Assembly (NCBI GenBank): GCA_003151815.1
Contig: PLYN01000060.1
Location: 58,180 to 122,179 of the forward strand
Direction of reading: 5' to 3'
Length of the DNA: 64,000 nt
From: Bacteroidota bacterium
GTDB lineage: Bacteria > Bacteroidota > Bacteroidia > 2-12-FULL-35-15
Position numbers and translations under genes: made by a program. Positions 25,463 to 35,672 of the stretch are shown piece by piece (the first letter of the stretch is position 1; each line of letters begins with the position of its first letter). The notes beneath the pieces were generated by a model. That model had not been told where the DNA came from, did not search any database, and saw only the letters and a program-made list of their open reading frames with translations.

Positions 25463-27091
25463 ATGATGAAGTATTTCATTAAAAAATCCATATTTTTTTT
25501 TATCTTTTGTTTAACTGTATTTAATGTTAGTGCCCTATCAGTTGGAGGCAGTACATCGGGTGGTAAAATTTATTGCGACACAAGCAATTCAGGATTTTTG
25601 TCGCTTACAGGTTTTAATGGGACTGCTTTATACTGGCAATCCTCAACTGATAGCATTGTTTGGATGAATACCACTAATACAATTCCTCAACAAAGTTATT
25701 ACCATCTTAAACAAACTACCTGGTACAGGGCAATTGTTCAGGATGGAGTGTTTCCTCCGGATACATCTACCGTTTCCCTGCTTACCATTTATCCATCTTC
25801 TGTGGGAGGAACTGTTAGTGGAGGAGGCGTGTTTTGCGGAGGGTCCGGCGCCGGAACACTTAATTTAACAGGTAATACCGGCAATGTTCTTAATTGGCAA
25901 TATTCAACAAACAATGGTGGCTCATGGACTTCGGCAGCTAACACAACAACTGTTTTGAACTATACAAATATTACTCAAAATACACTTTATGAAGCGGTAG
26001 TTCAAAGTAATCCTGCTTGTCCGACTGATACATCTTCGAAGGCATCTTTTGTTTTTTCACCAAGTATCGCAGGAACTGTAAGTGGCGGTGGAACATTTTG
26101 TTTAGGATCGGGAGCTGGAACATTAAATTTAACAGGTAATACCGGTACTATTCTTAATTGGCAATATTCTACAAATGGTGGTACTTCATGGACAACTGTT
26201 ATTAATTCAACCACTCAGTTAAATTACACCAACATTACTCAAAATACACTTTATGAAGCAGTAGTACAACTTGGTTCTTGTAAGGCTGATACATCATCAC
26301 GAGCCTCATTTATTTTTAATCCAACTGTTGCTGGAACTTTATCAGGTAGTAATACTGTATGTTATGGAGTCAATAATGGAAGCCTTCATTTAAACAATAA
26401 TGTTGGAGGTGTTTCAGGATGGATTTTTTCAACTAATAATGGTGTAATCTGGACTTCCGTTTTAAATACAACAACTAATTTTTTCTACACCAATTTAACT
26501 CAAACTACTTGGTATGAAGCCATAGTGAAAAATGGCTCTTGTAAAAGTGATACTTGTAATCACGTATCAATAACCGTTTTGCCTTTACCGATTGTAAACG
26601 CAGGAAAAGATACTGTTATTTACCAGGGAGAATCAGCAAAATTAAATGGATCAGGTGTAGGAACTCCTATATGGGCGCCTGTTACAGGATTGGATAGTAC
26701 AAACATATTTAAGCCCGTTGCTTCACCAAACAATTCAATAATATACATACTCACTGTAACAGATGCCAACTCCTGCAAGAATGCGGACAGCGTTAGGATT
26801 ACTGTAAATGTTAAGCAATTCAGTGGTATCGTATCCAATTTGTTTACACCCAATGGCGATGGAATTAATGATAACTGGTACATACAGGATATTCAAAGTT
26901 ATACTGATAATGAGGTTTTTGTTTATAACATTTATGGAAATCTGGTTTATACAAAAAAAGGCTATACCAACGATTGGCAGGGGACATACAATGGTGCAGC
27001 ATTGCCGGATGGCACGTATTATTATGTACTTCGATTTGATAGTTCAGATAAAATATTTAAAGGAAGTTTGGATATTTTTAAAAACCAATAA
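25463..27091 (+). CDS. T9SS type B surface protein with tandem Ig-like repeats
   Basis: A 542-aa secreted protein. A signal peptide (IFFFIFCLTVFNVSALS) is followed by four repeats of about 85 aa, each with a G-rich start (GTVSGGGxFC), LNLTGNTGxxLNWQYSTN, a W-T-x6-NYTNITQNTLYEAVVQ stretch and a Cys-x3-DTSS ending. Repeats 2 and 3 are nearly identical and look recently duplicated. A PKD/Ig-like domain (NAGKDTVIYQGESAKLNGSG) and a gliding-type C-terminal sorting domain (NLFTPNGDGINDNWYI, DWQGTYNGAALPDGTYYYVL) close it. It should be exported by the type IX system and is probably an adhesin or matrix protein. Its likely partner is the PorP/SprF gene just downstream. Confidence 0.87.
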   Translation: MMKYFIKKSIFFFIFCLTVFNVSALSVGGSTSGGKIYCDTSNSGFLSLTGFNGTALYWQSSTDSIVWMNTTNTIPQQSYYHLKQTTWYRAIVQDGVFPPDTSTVSLLTIYPSSVGGTVSGGGVFCGGSGAGTLNLTGNTGNVLNWQYSTNNGGSWTSAANTTTVLNYTNITQNTLYEAVVQSNPACPTDTSSKASFVFSPSIAGTVSGGGTFCLGSGAGTLNLTGNTGTILNWQYSTNGGTSWTTVINSTTQLNYTNITQNTLYEAVVQLGSCKADTSSRASFIFNPTVAGTLSGSNTVCYGVNNGSLHLNNNVGGVSGWIFSTNNGVIWTSVLNTTTNFFYTNLTQTTWYEAIVKNGSCKSDTCNHVSITVLPLPIVNAGKDTVIYQGESAKLNGSGVGTPIWAPVTGLDSTNIFKPVASPNNSIIYILTVTDANSCKNADSVRITVNVKQFSGIVSNLFTPNGDGINDNWYIQDIQSYTDNEVFVYNIYGNLVYTKKGYTNDWQGTYNGAALPDGTYYYVLRFDSSDKIFKGSLDIFKNQ

Positions 27092-27159
27092 TTAACGGAG
27101 ATTGATGAATTACGATTGATGATTGACGAATTTTCATAACCGTAAATATTAAAAGGATA

Positions 27160-28641
27160 ATGAGAAAAACAGTTACTATAATGTTTATTGTTTTGTTTAC
27201 TGTTATCGCAAATGCCCAACAAATTGGAGCATTTAGCCATACTTTTTACAAACCGATGATCGTTAACCCTGCCTATACCGGGTCGAGTGGTTATGGAAAT
27301 GCAATGCTCATCAGTAGGCAGCAATGGACTGGTTTTAAAGGTTCTCCACAATTAAACCTGTTTATGCTGGATGGGAATTTAAAGAATAAAAATATTGGTT
27401 TAGGCATTGGTTTATTAAGTGATAAAAGAGGAATCAGCAATAGGGTGGGAGGTGATATTTATTATTCATACAGGCTTAAAATAAATAATGATATTCATGT
27501 TTTGTTTGGTGTTTCTATCGGTTTGATCAATCAATCGTTTGATTTTTCTAAAGTAGTTGTTGAAACCAATACCGATCCAACTTTATTTACAAATCCGCAG
27601 CATAAAATAACGTTCGATGGAAATGCGGGTTTTGCTTTTGTATGGAAAACACTTGAGTTTGGGGCTTCTGTTCCTCAAATTGCAGGAAACAAATTAAAAT
27701 TTAAAGCTGATTCTACGGCTGGTGCAAGTTATACGCAAGATCGTAATTATATTGGTTATTTAAAATATAGATTTTATTTGGAAAAAGAAAAAGGTATTTC
27801 AATCGTTCCTCAAACCATTGTCCGTATTGTACCCAACACACCATTCCAATTTGATGGGATCATTAATTTTGATTACAATGATAAATTTTGGCTTGGCGCC
27901 ACTTACAAAAGTAATTATGCAGTAGCTGCAAATATTGGCTTTCGTATTCAACAACATTTCTATGTTGGTTATTCTTACGATTTTATTATTGGGAATATTG
28001 GCAAATATTCAGGAATGAGTCATGAAATAATGTTGAACTTTAAATTTGGAAATAATAAAAAAGAGGAGCCTAAGCCGCTTGTTGAAAAGGAGTCTGAGCC
28101 TTTACCTGAGCCTGAAAATAAAGTAGTGGAAAATGTTCCTGCTGAATCAAAAACATTACCGGATCTTAATACGTTGATTTTATTAAATCTAATAAAAGAA
28201 ATTGAAAATCTGTTGGATAATCCAAATGCTACTTCCATCCAGATATTAGATCTTAAAAACAGGATATCTGCATTTAGCAATTCTGAATTTGCTGATGCTG
28301 CAATGAAAGATAAGGTAAATCAATATACTTCAAAACTAAAACTTCCAACAGAATTAACACCAGACATTGTAGTAAAAGGTAGCATCGTATTGGAGGGTAG
28401 CGTTTCTCCGGCAAATTATTCGTCTGTAACAATAACTGTTGTTGATAAAAAAAACGAGGAAACCATCGGGACATATTCGCCCAATTCAAAAACCGGGAAA
28501 TTCCTGCTTATACTCAGGCCGGATGAAAAATATCAGATAACTGTAGAGAATGATGATTATCAAATTCACACAGAAGATTTATCCTACCCGGGAAGTGCTG
28601 AGAACAAAGAAATAATTAAAGAGTTCAGACTAAAAAAATAG
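27160..28641 (+). CDS. PorP/SprF-family T9SS membrane protein with C-terminal extension
   Basis: An outer membrane beta-barrel of the PorP/SprF family; these pair with type B substrates and help anchor or export them. Signal peptide (MFIVLFTVIANAQQ), then the family start SHTFYKPMIVNPAYTGSSG and a barrel to about residue 285 (VGYSYDFIIGNIGKYSGMSHEIMLNFKF). Normal members stop there at about 300-340 aa. This one continues with a Pro/Glu linker (EEPKPLVEKESEPLPEPE), a helical stretch, and a carboxypeptidase-regulatory-like beta domain (GTYSPNSKTGKFLLILRPDEKYQI). That last domain usually sits in PD40/OmpA partner proteins. It follows the 542-aa substrate gene. Confidence 0.87.
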   Translation: MRKTVTIMFIVLFTVIANAQQIGAFSHTFYKPMIVNPAYTGSSGYGNAMLISRQQWTGFKGSPQLNLFMLDGNLKNKNIGLGIGLLSDKRGISNRVGGDIYYSYRLKINNDIHVLFGVSIGLINQSFDFSKVVVETNTDPTLFTNPQHKITFDGNAGFAFVWKTLEFGASVPQIAGNKLKFKADSTAGASYTQDRNYIGYLKYRFYLEKEKGISIVPQTIVRIVPNTPFQFDGIINFDYNDKFWLGATYKSNYAVAANIGFRIQQHFYVGYSYDFIIGNIGKYSGMSHEIMLNFKFGNNKKEEPKPLVEKESEPLPEPENKVVENVPAESKTLPDLNTLILLNLIKEIENLLDNPNATSIQILDLKNRISAFSNSEFADAAMKDKVNQYTSKLKLPTELTPDIVVKGSIVLEGSVSPANYSSVTITVVDKKNEETIGTYSPNSKTGKFLLILRPDEKYQITVENDDYQIHTEDLSYPGSAENKEIIKEFRLKK

Positions 28642-28683
28642 GAACCCGGATAGATTTAATCAATCACTTCTCTTACACAATAA

Positions 28684-28914
28684 GTCACCTTATTCATCGG
28701 TCAGGTTACACATCTCACAGAGGATGTTACCTTAGTAACCGGGTCTGTCACCTGATTCATTGAGCAGGTTACCTTAGTGATCGGGTCTGTCACTTTATTC
28801 ATTGAACGAGTTACTTTAGTGATCGAGTACATTACCTGATTCATTGAGCAGGTTACCTTAGTGACCGAGTCTGTCACCTGATTCATTGAACAGGTTATAT
28901 CTCTTAAAGAGCAG
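28684..28914. repeat. 21-bp minisatellite, 11 units
   Basis: Eleven contiguous units of exactly 21 nt with no indels. Two unit types alternate: A (GTTACCTTAGTGATCGGGTCT) and B (GTCACCTGATTCATTGAGCAG), so the array is also a 42-bp higher-order repeat. End units are the most diverged. Because 21 is divisible by three, the minus strand stays open and would read as alternating heptads VTCSMNQ / VTDPVTK, but that ORF starts with TTG and has no visible start signal. The plus-strand frames are closed. Gap between the two surface-protein loci. Confidence 0.93.
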
Positions 28915-29102
28915 ATCAATTAATGTTCCCATGATATTGCCTCACCCTTTCTTCAAAGATGTTTCGCAATGAACATTATTGGCTGTCATTTATTTGTTAA
29001 TTTTATAGTAAATGCACTAACAAATAAGTAACTTCACCCCCCTATTCAACGTAAAAAAACGCACGTTGCATTTTTAATATTGTTTATAAAATATAGAGGG
29101 AT

Positions 29103-32100
29103 ATGAAGCGATGGTTGCATATATTGTTGCTATATTTTTTTCTGAGTTTTCACTATATGGCATTTTCTTCCCATATAGTGGGTGGTTCGTTAACGTATGT
29201 TTATAACGGAGGTTCGAGTTATACCATTACCCTCAAACTTTACCGTGATTGTAGTGGAATACCTTTACCAAGTAACGTATCAATTTCAGTTTTAGGTTAT
29301 GATGGAGCAACTTTTTCTCCGAGCAAAGATTTTACAATGAATTTAGGGACAGTTACGCCAGTTCCTTCTGGTCTTCCAGCTTGTTCAACACCTCCCGTTC
29401 CTTTACCATGTACCCAAGAAGGAATTTATACAACAACTGTAAATAATTTTCCTCCAAATGTTGGAGGATACCATTTGTTTTGGCAGTTGATGGCAAGAAA
29501 TTACAGTTTAACGAATGTGAATTCCGGATGTATGTGTGTTGGTGAAAGTTTGGATGCCTTTATTCCCAGTAGTTTAATTGTTTATGGAGAAGATTTCACC
29601 TTAGCAAACGGTACAACAGTTGATAATGGGACTACAGCATGGTCAATAGGGGCAGGTACTATTCCTCCTAATAGTGCCAAGATTAACAACAATATGTTTG
29701 AAATTAAAGGTGCAAATAATGCTCAGGAAACTTTTACATCACAGATCATAAACATTGCCGCATCAACAGGTGGTGTTAATATAAAGGTTGATCTATCCAA
29801 ACAAGGAACCTTAGATCCACATGATTCTATTTTGGTATATTATCGATTGAATGGAGGTTCATTAACCTTGTTTTCCACCAATGGTTCTACCGCCAATAAT
29901 TTTGCAAATAAAATTGCGAGTCAATCTACATTAACAGGCAATACCCTTCAGGTAGTTATACGTGTTCATTTTGATGCGAACTCCCCTAATTCGGAGATTT
30001 ATGATTTCGATAATTTATTGGTATCGCAGAATATCCCAACAGCGAATAGTAGTCCAACTTTCACTTATTTCCCCCCCCTTTTTATTTGTAAAGGACAACC
30101 ATTGTCGTTTGATCATTCTGCAACTGATGCGGATGGTGATTCATTAGTATATTCTTTTTACGATCCTTATGATGGAGATCCTGCTGATCCTTCCAAATAC
30201 CCTACTTTTTCAGGGAACACGGCAACATTTTTACCTGTTACTTTTTTAGGTGGATATTCCTCTATTAATCCTCTTGGTGGTGCTCCCTTAAATATTAGTT
30301 CAACCGGATTGCTAACAGGAACACCGCCGGCTCTTGGTCAGTATGTTGTGGGAATTGCAGTAAAGGAATATCGTAATGGCGTTTATCTCGATGAAACAAT
30401 TCGTGATTTTCAATTCAATGTGGTAACTTGTTCTGCCCCGCTTTCTGTAAACATTACTTCTCCTGTTCCTGTTATTTGCTTTGGATCATCTTCAACAACC
30501 ATTACAGCCCATGGAGTCGGTGGTACTCCGCCTTACCATTATTTATGGAACAATACTAATCCTTCACAAGCCATTAATGTAGGTATAGGTACTTATACTG
30601 TTAAACTTACGGACGTTCAAAATTGTACTCCGGTTTTTGCAACCGTTACTGTTACATCTTATACTGTTCCTGTATCTGCTAATGCGGGTATTGATCAAAA
30701 GCTTTGTAAACAAAGTCCCACAACAACTCTGAATGGTGCTGTTTTTGGTCCAAGTACAGGTGTTTGGACAGGCGGAGCCGGCGTTTTTAGTCCTGATAGT
30801 ATCACACTTTCAGCGCAATATACACCCACCGCTGCCGAAATAGTGAATGGATTTGTTGATTTAACATTAACAACAACAGGTAGCGGAAACTGCCCTATTG
30901 GTACTGACGTTGTTAGAATTAATTATTTAGGATTTTTGGGAGTTCTTTCTGTTGTGGGAACAAACGTGAGTTGTTTCGGGAATAATGATGGTGCTGCAAC
31001 TGTGAGCAATACAGGTGGTTCGTCCCCTTATACTTATTTTTGGACCAATTCGCAAACTGCAGCAACAATAACAACTTTACCCCCATCCACTTATTCGGTA
31101 ACTATTACAGATAGCATCGGTTGTACATCTCAAACATCTGTTACGATTACCCAACCAACACCACTTGCAAGTAATTCGGTAGTTTCAGATGTATCCTGTT
31201 CAGGAGGAAATAATGGATCTATATCCATAACTGCAAGCGATGGTACTCCTCCATACACTTATTTATGGAGTCCCGGTAATCAAACAACGTCATCAATTAC
31301 CGGTCAGGCAAAGGGCACATATACCGTTACAGTTACTGATTCCTTGAATTGTTCATTACAAGAAATCAATACAATTACGGAGCCCACGGCACTTAGCTTA
31401 TCACTCGCGTCTACGGATGTAAGTTGTTTTAATGGTAACAATGGAGTAATAAATTCAACCGTTTCAGGTGGAACAAGTACGTATACTTATAATTGGAGTT
31501 CGGGTGCTACATCACCTAATTTATCAGGCTTACTGGCAGGAACATATTCATTAACAGTTACAGATTTTAAAAGTTGCACCACTACACAATCAGTTGTTAT
31601 AGCACAACCAACTTTGCTTACAGCCGGCACATCATCAACAGATATAACCTGCAACAATTTTAATAATGGAACTGCCACAGCCCTTCCCAATGGAGGAACC
31701 ACCGGTTATTCTTATTTATGGCAATCCGGTTTGCAAACTACAGAAACCATTTCTAATTTGACGGCAGGAACTTACACTTTATCACTCACCGATTCGAAAG
31801 GATGTTTGGCAACGGCGTTTGCTACAGTAACGGAACCTTCTCCATTAGCAATTAATATTGTCAGTCAAACAAATGTACGTTGCTTTGGTGGAAACAATGG
31901 TGCTATATCGACAAGTATTTCCGGTGGAACTCCAAATTATTCCTATTCATGGTCGCCGGGAGCCGGTACTACAAATGCCATTTCTAATTTAACCTCAGGT
32001 ACTTATAGTCTTACAATTACTGATTCTAAAAGTTGTGTATTAAATAAGCCCGTTTCGATAACTCAGCCGCTTGCAGCATTAACAGTATCTGTTTCTGCTA

Positions 32101-35100
32101 CTTCGGTAACCTGTTTTGGAAAATCAAATGGTGCTATATCAGCTTCCATAGCGGGAGGAACAACCCCTTATAGCTATATCTGGATGCCGGGAAATTTAAC
32201 CGTACAAAATATTTCTAACCTAGCGGCAGATACATATTCTTTAACAGTAAATGATGCCAAAGGATGTAACGTTGCCAGTTCTGTAGCCGTAACTCAACCT
32301 TCTCAGATGGTACTTACTACCTCAAGTGTTAATTCAGACTGCGGTCAACCAAATGGACAGACTTCGGTTTCAGCATCCGGTGGAAGTTCACCCTATTCAT
32401 ATAGTTGGTCGCCATCAGGAGGCACAAATGCCGCAGCAACAGGGTTGATTGCCGGTACTTATTCTGTTACTGTTACAGATTTATTAGGGTGTACATCATC
32501 CGCACAGGTAAACGTGAGTGAAAATTTAGCTCCAATAGTAACTATTATTTCCGTTACAAATGTAAGTTGTAATGGAGGACATGATGGCTCTGCTACTCTT
32601 GCTTTAAGTGGAGGTATAGGACCTTTTACATATTTATGGTCTCCTTCCGGTGGAACCGATTCTATTGCATCCGGACTTATTTCGGGTTCTTATACAGCTA
32701 ATGTATTGGCAGCAAATGGCTGTAAATCATCTGTAACTACTAACCCTGCTGTTTTAGAACCTCCTCCAATTATAGCAACTGTTGCTACCGGTATTGTAAG
32801 TTGTTTTGGTGGAAACGATGGAACCGCTTCAGTATCTGCTTCCGGTGGCACACCGGGATATACCTATATTTGGTTGCCCGGAGGAACAACAGGCTCCGTT
32901 ATAAATAACCTTTTAGCAACTACTTATACTGTACAAGTAACCGATTTAAAGGGTTGTGTAAAATTACAACCTTTTACAATTGCCCAACCAAGTCAGCTAA
33001 TGGCGGTTATTTCACCAATTAAAAATGTGAGTTGTTTTCAGGGAAATGATGGAGAGGCTACAGTAACGGTTAGCGGAGGTACCCAGGTTTATAATTATCA
33101 ATGGTTGCCCATAGGTGGTAACGGACCCATAGGCAAAGGTTTTTCAGCAAATACATATACTGTTACAGTAACTGATTTTAAGAGTTGTGTAACGTCTGCT
33201 TCGGTTGCCATAACACAACCGGCCATACCACTTTCAGCAACAGGAACAGGTGGAGCTACCAAATGTTCAGGAGGATCAGATGGAACAGCAATGATAAATC
33301 CAATAGGAGGAACACCTAATTATTCTTATCAATGGAGTCCTTCAGGAGGAACAGCGCAAAATGCTTCCGGACTTTCCGCTCAAAATTATTTTGTAGTAGT
33401 TACTGATAATAATGGCTGCCTAACAAATACCTCTGTGATTATTACAGAGCCTACGGCTGTAAGCGGTGCTCTTGTGTCTGTAAGCCCATCCTGTGGTTTA
33501 CCAAATGGTTCTATCTCATCACAAGTATCCGGCGGTGCCAGTCCTTATACCTATTTATGGAGTTCGGGATCATTAACAAGTTCCGGAATAAACGGAGTAG
33601 GTCCGGGAACATATACATTACAAATAACAGATGCACAAAATTGTACCTTGTCCATATCTGAAAATTTAGTCAATATACCAGGTGCAACAGTAGCCATTTC
33701 ATCTGTAAATCCTGTTTCTTGCTTTGGAGGAAATGATGGTTCCGCTACTATTAATATTACATTAGGTTCGCCACCTTATTCAATAGATTGGCTGCCTTAC
33801 GGAGGCAATAACTTATCGGCCTCTGCATTAATTGCTGCATCTTATACTGTAAATGCAACCGACTCTTTAGGTTGCATCTCCAGTGTTATTGTTCCGGTAG
33901 CTCAACCTACAGCTATCGGTATCTCTATATCTTCATTAACAAATGTTCTGTGTCATGGTGATAGCACCGGTTCAATAACAGTTTCTGCAACAGGAGGTAC
34001 TCCGGCATATTCGTATTTATGGTCTCCAACAGGTTCAAGTACTTCAACAATTAATCATGTTAGTGTAGGTACTTACACCGTTAATGTATCCGATAAAAAT
34101 AATTGTCCGGAATCCATCTCAATAAATATTACTCAACCTCCAGTGCTTTTGTCTTCCATTGCCAATGCTGTTAATCCAACGTGTTATGGTTTACAAGGAA
34201 GTGCTTCTGTAGTGGTAACAGGCGGAACAATTCCTTATAGTTATTCATGGTCTACAAATTCTGTGTTAACAGGAAGTACAGAAAATGTTTTGGCCGGTAG
34301 TTATACTATAACTATAACGGATGCTAATAGTTGCTTAACAAGTAATATGGTTACTTTAACAGAACCATCCCAAGTGATAACAATAGCAGGAGTTAATGAC
34401 ACGGTTTGTGTAGGACAAAATGCTATGCTTTCTGCACACGCAAGTGGAGGTGCAGGTAATTATTATTACGCCTGGCAACCCACAGGTGTAATTAATGCAG
34501 GAACATTAAACCTAACACCTACTGGTGATACAACTTATATTGTTGTTGCGTATGATAAAATAGGTTGCCCCGGAACACCAGATACTACTACCGCTTACGC
34601 CTATTTTTTAGCTAAAGGCAGTGTTAACGCCCAAGGGATTTCTCCAATTTGTCCCGGTCGAAATTCGGTGGTATCTGCAAAGGCAATATCAACAGCCGGT
34701 CCATTAACATATCAGTGGAATAATAATTTAGGTACCGGTCCAGGAGAATTTATTGTTACTCCATTACAACCTACAACATACGTTGTTACTGCTACAAGTA
34801 GTGTATGTGGCACATCTGTTGTTGATTCAGTTCACATTGCATTTAATCCGGAACCCACTCTTGCTTTATCTTCTGATTCAAGCGCATTGTGTGTTCCGGG
34901 GGCATTACAATTCTTTGATCATTCTATTACAGGAAATATAAGCGACCCGATAAATTCGTGGAACTGGAATTTTGGTGATGGGACACATTCAACACAAAAA
35001 AATCCAAAACATACTTTTAATCAGGAAGGGACTTATTTTGTTACTTTAACTATTAACACATCCGGTGGATGTACAACCAATAATTCAGTAGCTCCGCTTA

Positions 35101-35663
35101 CCATAGAGGCACATCAATACCCAATAGCCGCGTTTACAATTAATTCACCCATACTTAATCTCCCAGTTGAAAAATTAATTCCAACTAATAAATCTATTGG
35201 GGCAAGTATCTACAATTGGAATTTTGGTGATGGAGGAAATTCAACTGAATTTAATCCGCAATATAATTATTCAACAGTTGGTGTTTTTCAAATTCAACTC
35301 ATTGCAACATCACAATATGACTGTTCAGATACAGCATACGCAGAGGTGACAACAAGTGCCGATTTTATTTTTCCGAATGTTTTTACTCCAAATACTAATG
35401 GACCTTCAGGGGGAGGGTATGATAAACATAGTCTTACCAATGACGTATTTTTTCCATATACTTCGGGTGTAATTAAATTTAAAATAGAAATTTTTAACCG
35501 TTGGGGCGAACTTATTTTTGTATCTGACGATATAAATGTTGGTTGGGATGGATATTATAAAGGACAATTATGTCAACAAGATGTTTATATTTGGAAAGCA
35601 TTTTTAAAATTGAATAATGGAAAAGAATACAACAAAAGTGGGGATGTAACTCTATTGCGATAA
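29103..35663 (+). CDS. giant T9SS type B surface adhesin with SprB repeats
   Basis: At 2186 aa the largest protein here. After the signal peptide comes an N-terminal region (SHIVGGSLTYVYNGGSSYTITLKLYRDCSG) typical of large Bacteroidota surface proteins, with a putative-Ig region (SFDHSATDADGDSLVY). From about residue 450 there are about 16 SprB-type repeats of about 72 aa (VSCFGGNDGSATVSVSGGTP-like start, PYTYLWSP, GTYTVTVTD, GC, VTITQP). Two Ig-like and two PKD domains follow (WNWNFGDG; YNWNFGDG), then a gliding-type sorting domain (FPNVFTPNTNG, FNRWGELIF). SprB in Flavobacterium is the mobile adhesin for gliding. It starts the operon with a PD40 and a PorP/SprF gene. Confidence 0.92.
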   Translation: MKRWLHILLLYFFLSFHYMAFSSHIVGGSLTYVYNGGSSYTITLKLYRDCSGIPLPSNVSISVLGYDGATFSPSKDFTMNLGTVTPVPSGLPACSTPPVPLPCTQEGIYTTTVNNFPPNVGGYHLFWQLMARNYSLTNVNSGCMCVGESLDAFIPSSLIVYGEDFTLANGTTVDNGTTAWSIGAGTIPPNSAKINNNMFEIKGANNAQETFTSQIINIAASTGGVNIKVDLSKQGTLDPHDSILVYYRLNGGSLTLFSTNGSTANNFANKIASQSTLTGNTLQVVIRVHFDANSPNSEIYDFDNLLVSQNIPTANSSPTFTYFPPLFICKGQPLSFDHSATDADGDSLVYSFYDPYDGDPADPSKYPTFSGNTATFLPVTFLGGYSSINPLGGAPLNISSTGLLTGTPPALGQYVVGIAVKEYRNGVYLDETIRDFQFNVVTCSAPLSVNITSPVPVICFGSSSTTITAHGVGGTPPYHYLWNNTNPSQAINVGIGTYTVKLTDVQNCTPVFATVTVTSYTVPVSANAGIDQKLCKQSPTTTLNGAVFGPSTGVWTGGAGVFSPDSITLSAQYTPTAAEIVNGFVDLTLTTTGSGNCPIGTDVVRINYLGFLGVLSVVGTNVSCFGNNDGAATVSNTGGSSPYTYFWTNSQTAATITTLPPSTYSVTITDSIGCTSQTSVTITQPTPLASNSVVSDVSCSGGNNGSISITASDGTPPYTYLWSPGNQTTSSITGQAKGTYTVTVTDSLNCSLQEINTITEPTALSLSLASTDVSCFNGNNGVINSTVSGGTSTYTYNWSSGATSPNLSGLLAGTYSLTVTDFKSCTTTQSVVIAQPTLLTAGTSSTDITCNNFNNGTATALPNGGTTGYSYLWQSGLQTTETISNLTAGTYTLSLTDSKGCLATAFATVTEPSPLAINIVSQTNVRCFGGNNGAISTSISGGTPNYSYSWSPGAGTTNAISNLTSGTYSLTITDSKSCVLNKPVSITQPLAALTVSVSATSVTCFGKSNGAISASIAGGTTPYSYIWMPGNLTVQNISNLAADTYSLTVNDAKGCNVASSVAVTQPSQMVLTTSSVNSDCGQPNGQTSVSASGGSSPYSYSWSPSGGTNAAATGLIAGTYSVTVTDLLGCTSSAQVNVSENLAPIVTIISVTNVSCNGGHDGSATLALSGGIGPFTYLWSPSGGTDSIASGLISGSYTANVLAANGCKSSVTTNPAVLEPPPIIATVATGIVSCFGGNDGTASVSASGGTPGYTYIWLPGGTTGSVINNLLATTYTVQVTDLKGCVKLQPFTIAQPSQLMAVISPIKNVSCFQGNDGEATVTVSGGTQVYNYQWLPIGGNGPIGKGFSANTYTVTVTDFKSCVTSASVAITQPAIPLSATGTGGATKCSGGSDGTAMINPIGGTPNYSYQWSPSGGTAQNASGLSAQNYFVVVTDNNGCLTNTSVIITEPTAVSGALVSVSPSCGLPNGSISSQVSGGASPYTYLWSSGSLTSSGINGVGPGTYTLQITDAQNCTLSISENLVNIPGATVAISSVNPVSCFGGNDGSATINITLGSPPYSIDWLPYGGNNLSASALIAASYTVNATDSLGCISSVIVPVAQPTAIGISISSLTNVLCHGDSTGSITVSATGGTPAYSYLWSPTGSSTSTINHVSVGTYTVNVSDKNNCPESISINITQPPVLLSSIANAVNPTCYGLQGSASVVVTGGTIPYSYSWSTNSVLTGSTENVLAGSYTITITDANSCLTSNMVTLTEPSQVITIAGVNDTVCVGQNAMLSAHASGGAGNYYYAWQPTGVINAGTLNLTPTGDTTYIVVAYDKIGCPGTPDTTTAYAYFLAKGSVNAQGISPICPGRNSVVSAKAISTAGPLTYQWNNNLGTGPGEFIVTPLQPTTYVVTATSSVCGTSVVDSVHIAFNPEPTLALSSDSSALCVPGALQFFDHSITGNISDPINSWNWNFGDGTHSTQKNPKHTFNQEGTYFVTLTINTSGGCTTNNSVAPLTIEAHQYPIAAFTINSPILNLPVEKLIPTNKSIGASIYNWNFGDGGNSTEFNPQYNYSTVGVFQIQLIATSQYDCSDTAYAEVTTSADFIFPNVFTPNTNGPSGGGYDKHSLTNDVFFPYTSGVIKFKIEIFNRWGELIFVSDDINVGWDGYYKGQLCQQDVYIWKAFLKLNNGKEYNKSGDVTLLR

Positions 35664-35672
35664 ATAAAGAAA

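Noticed and set aside
28684-28914. CRISPR array
   Set aside because: Units are contiguous without spacers, and no cas genes are near.
28701-28919. 72-aa minus-strand ORF with heptads over the minisatellite
   Set aside because: It begins with TTG, has no start signal, and is explained by the 21-bp phase of the array. Kept as a repeat.
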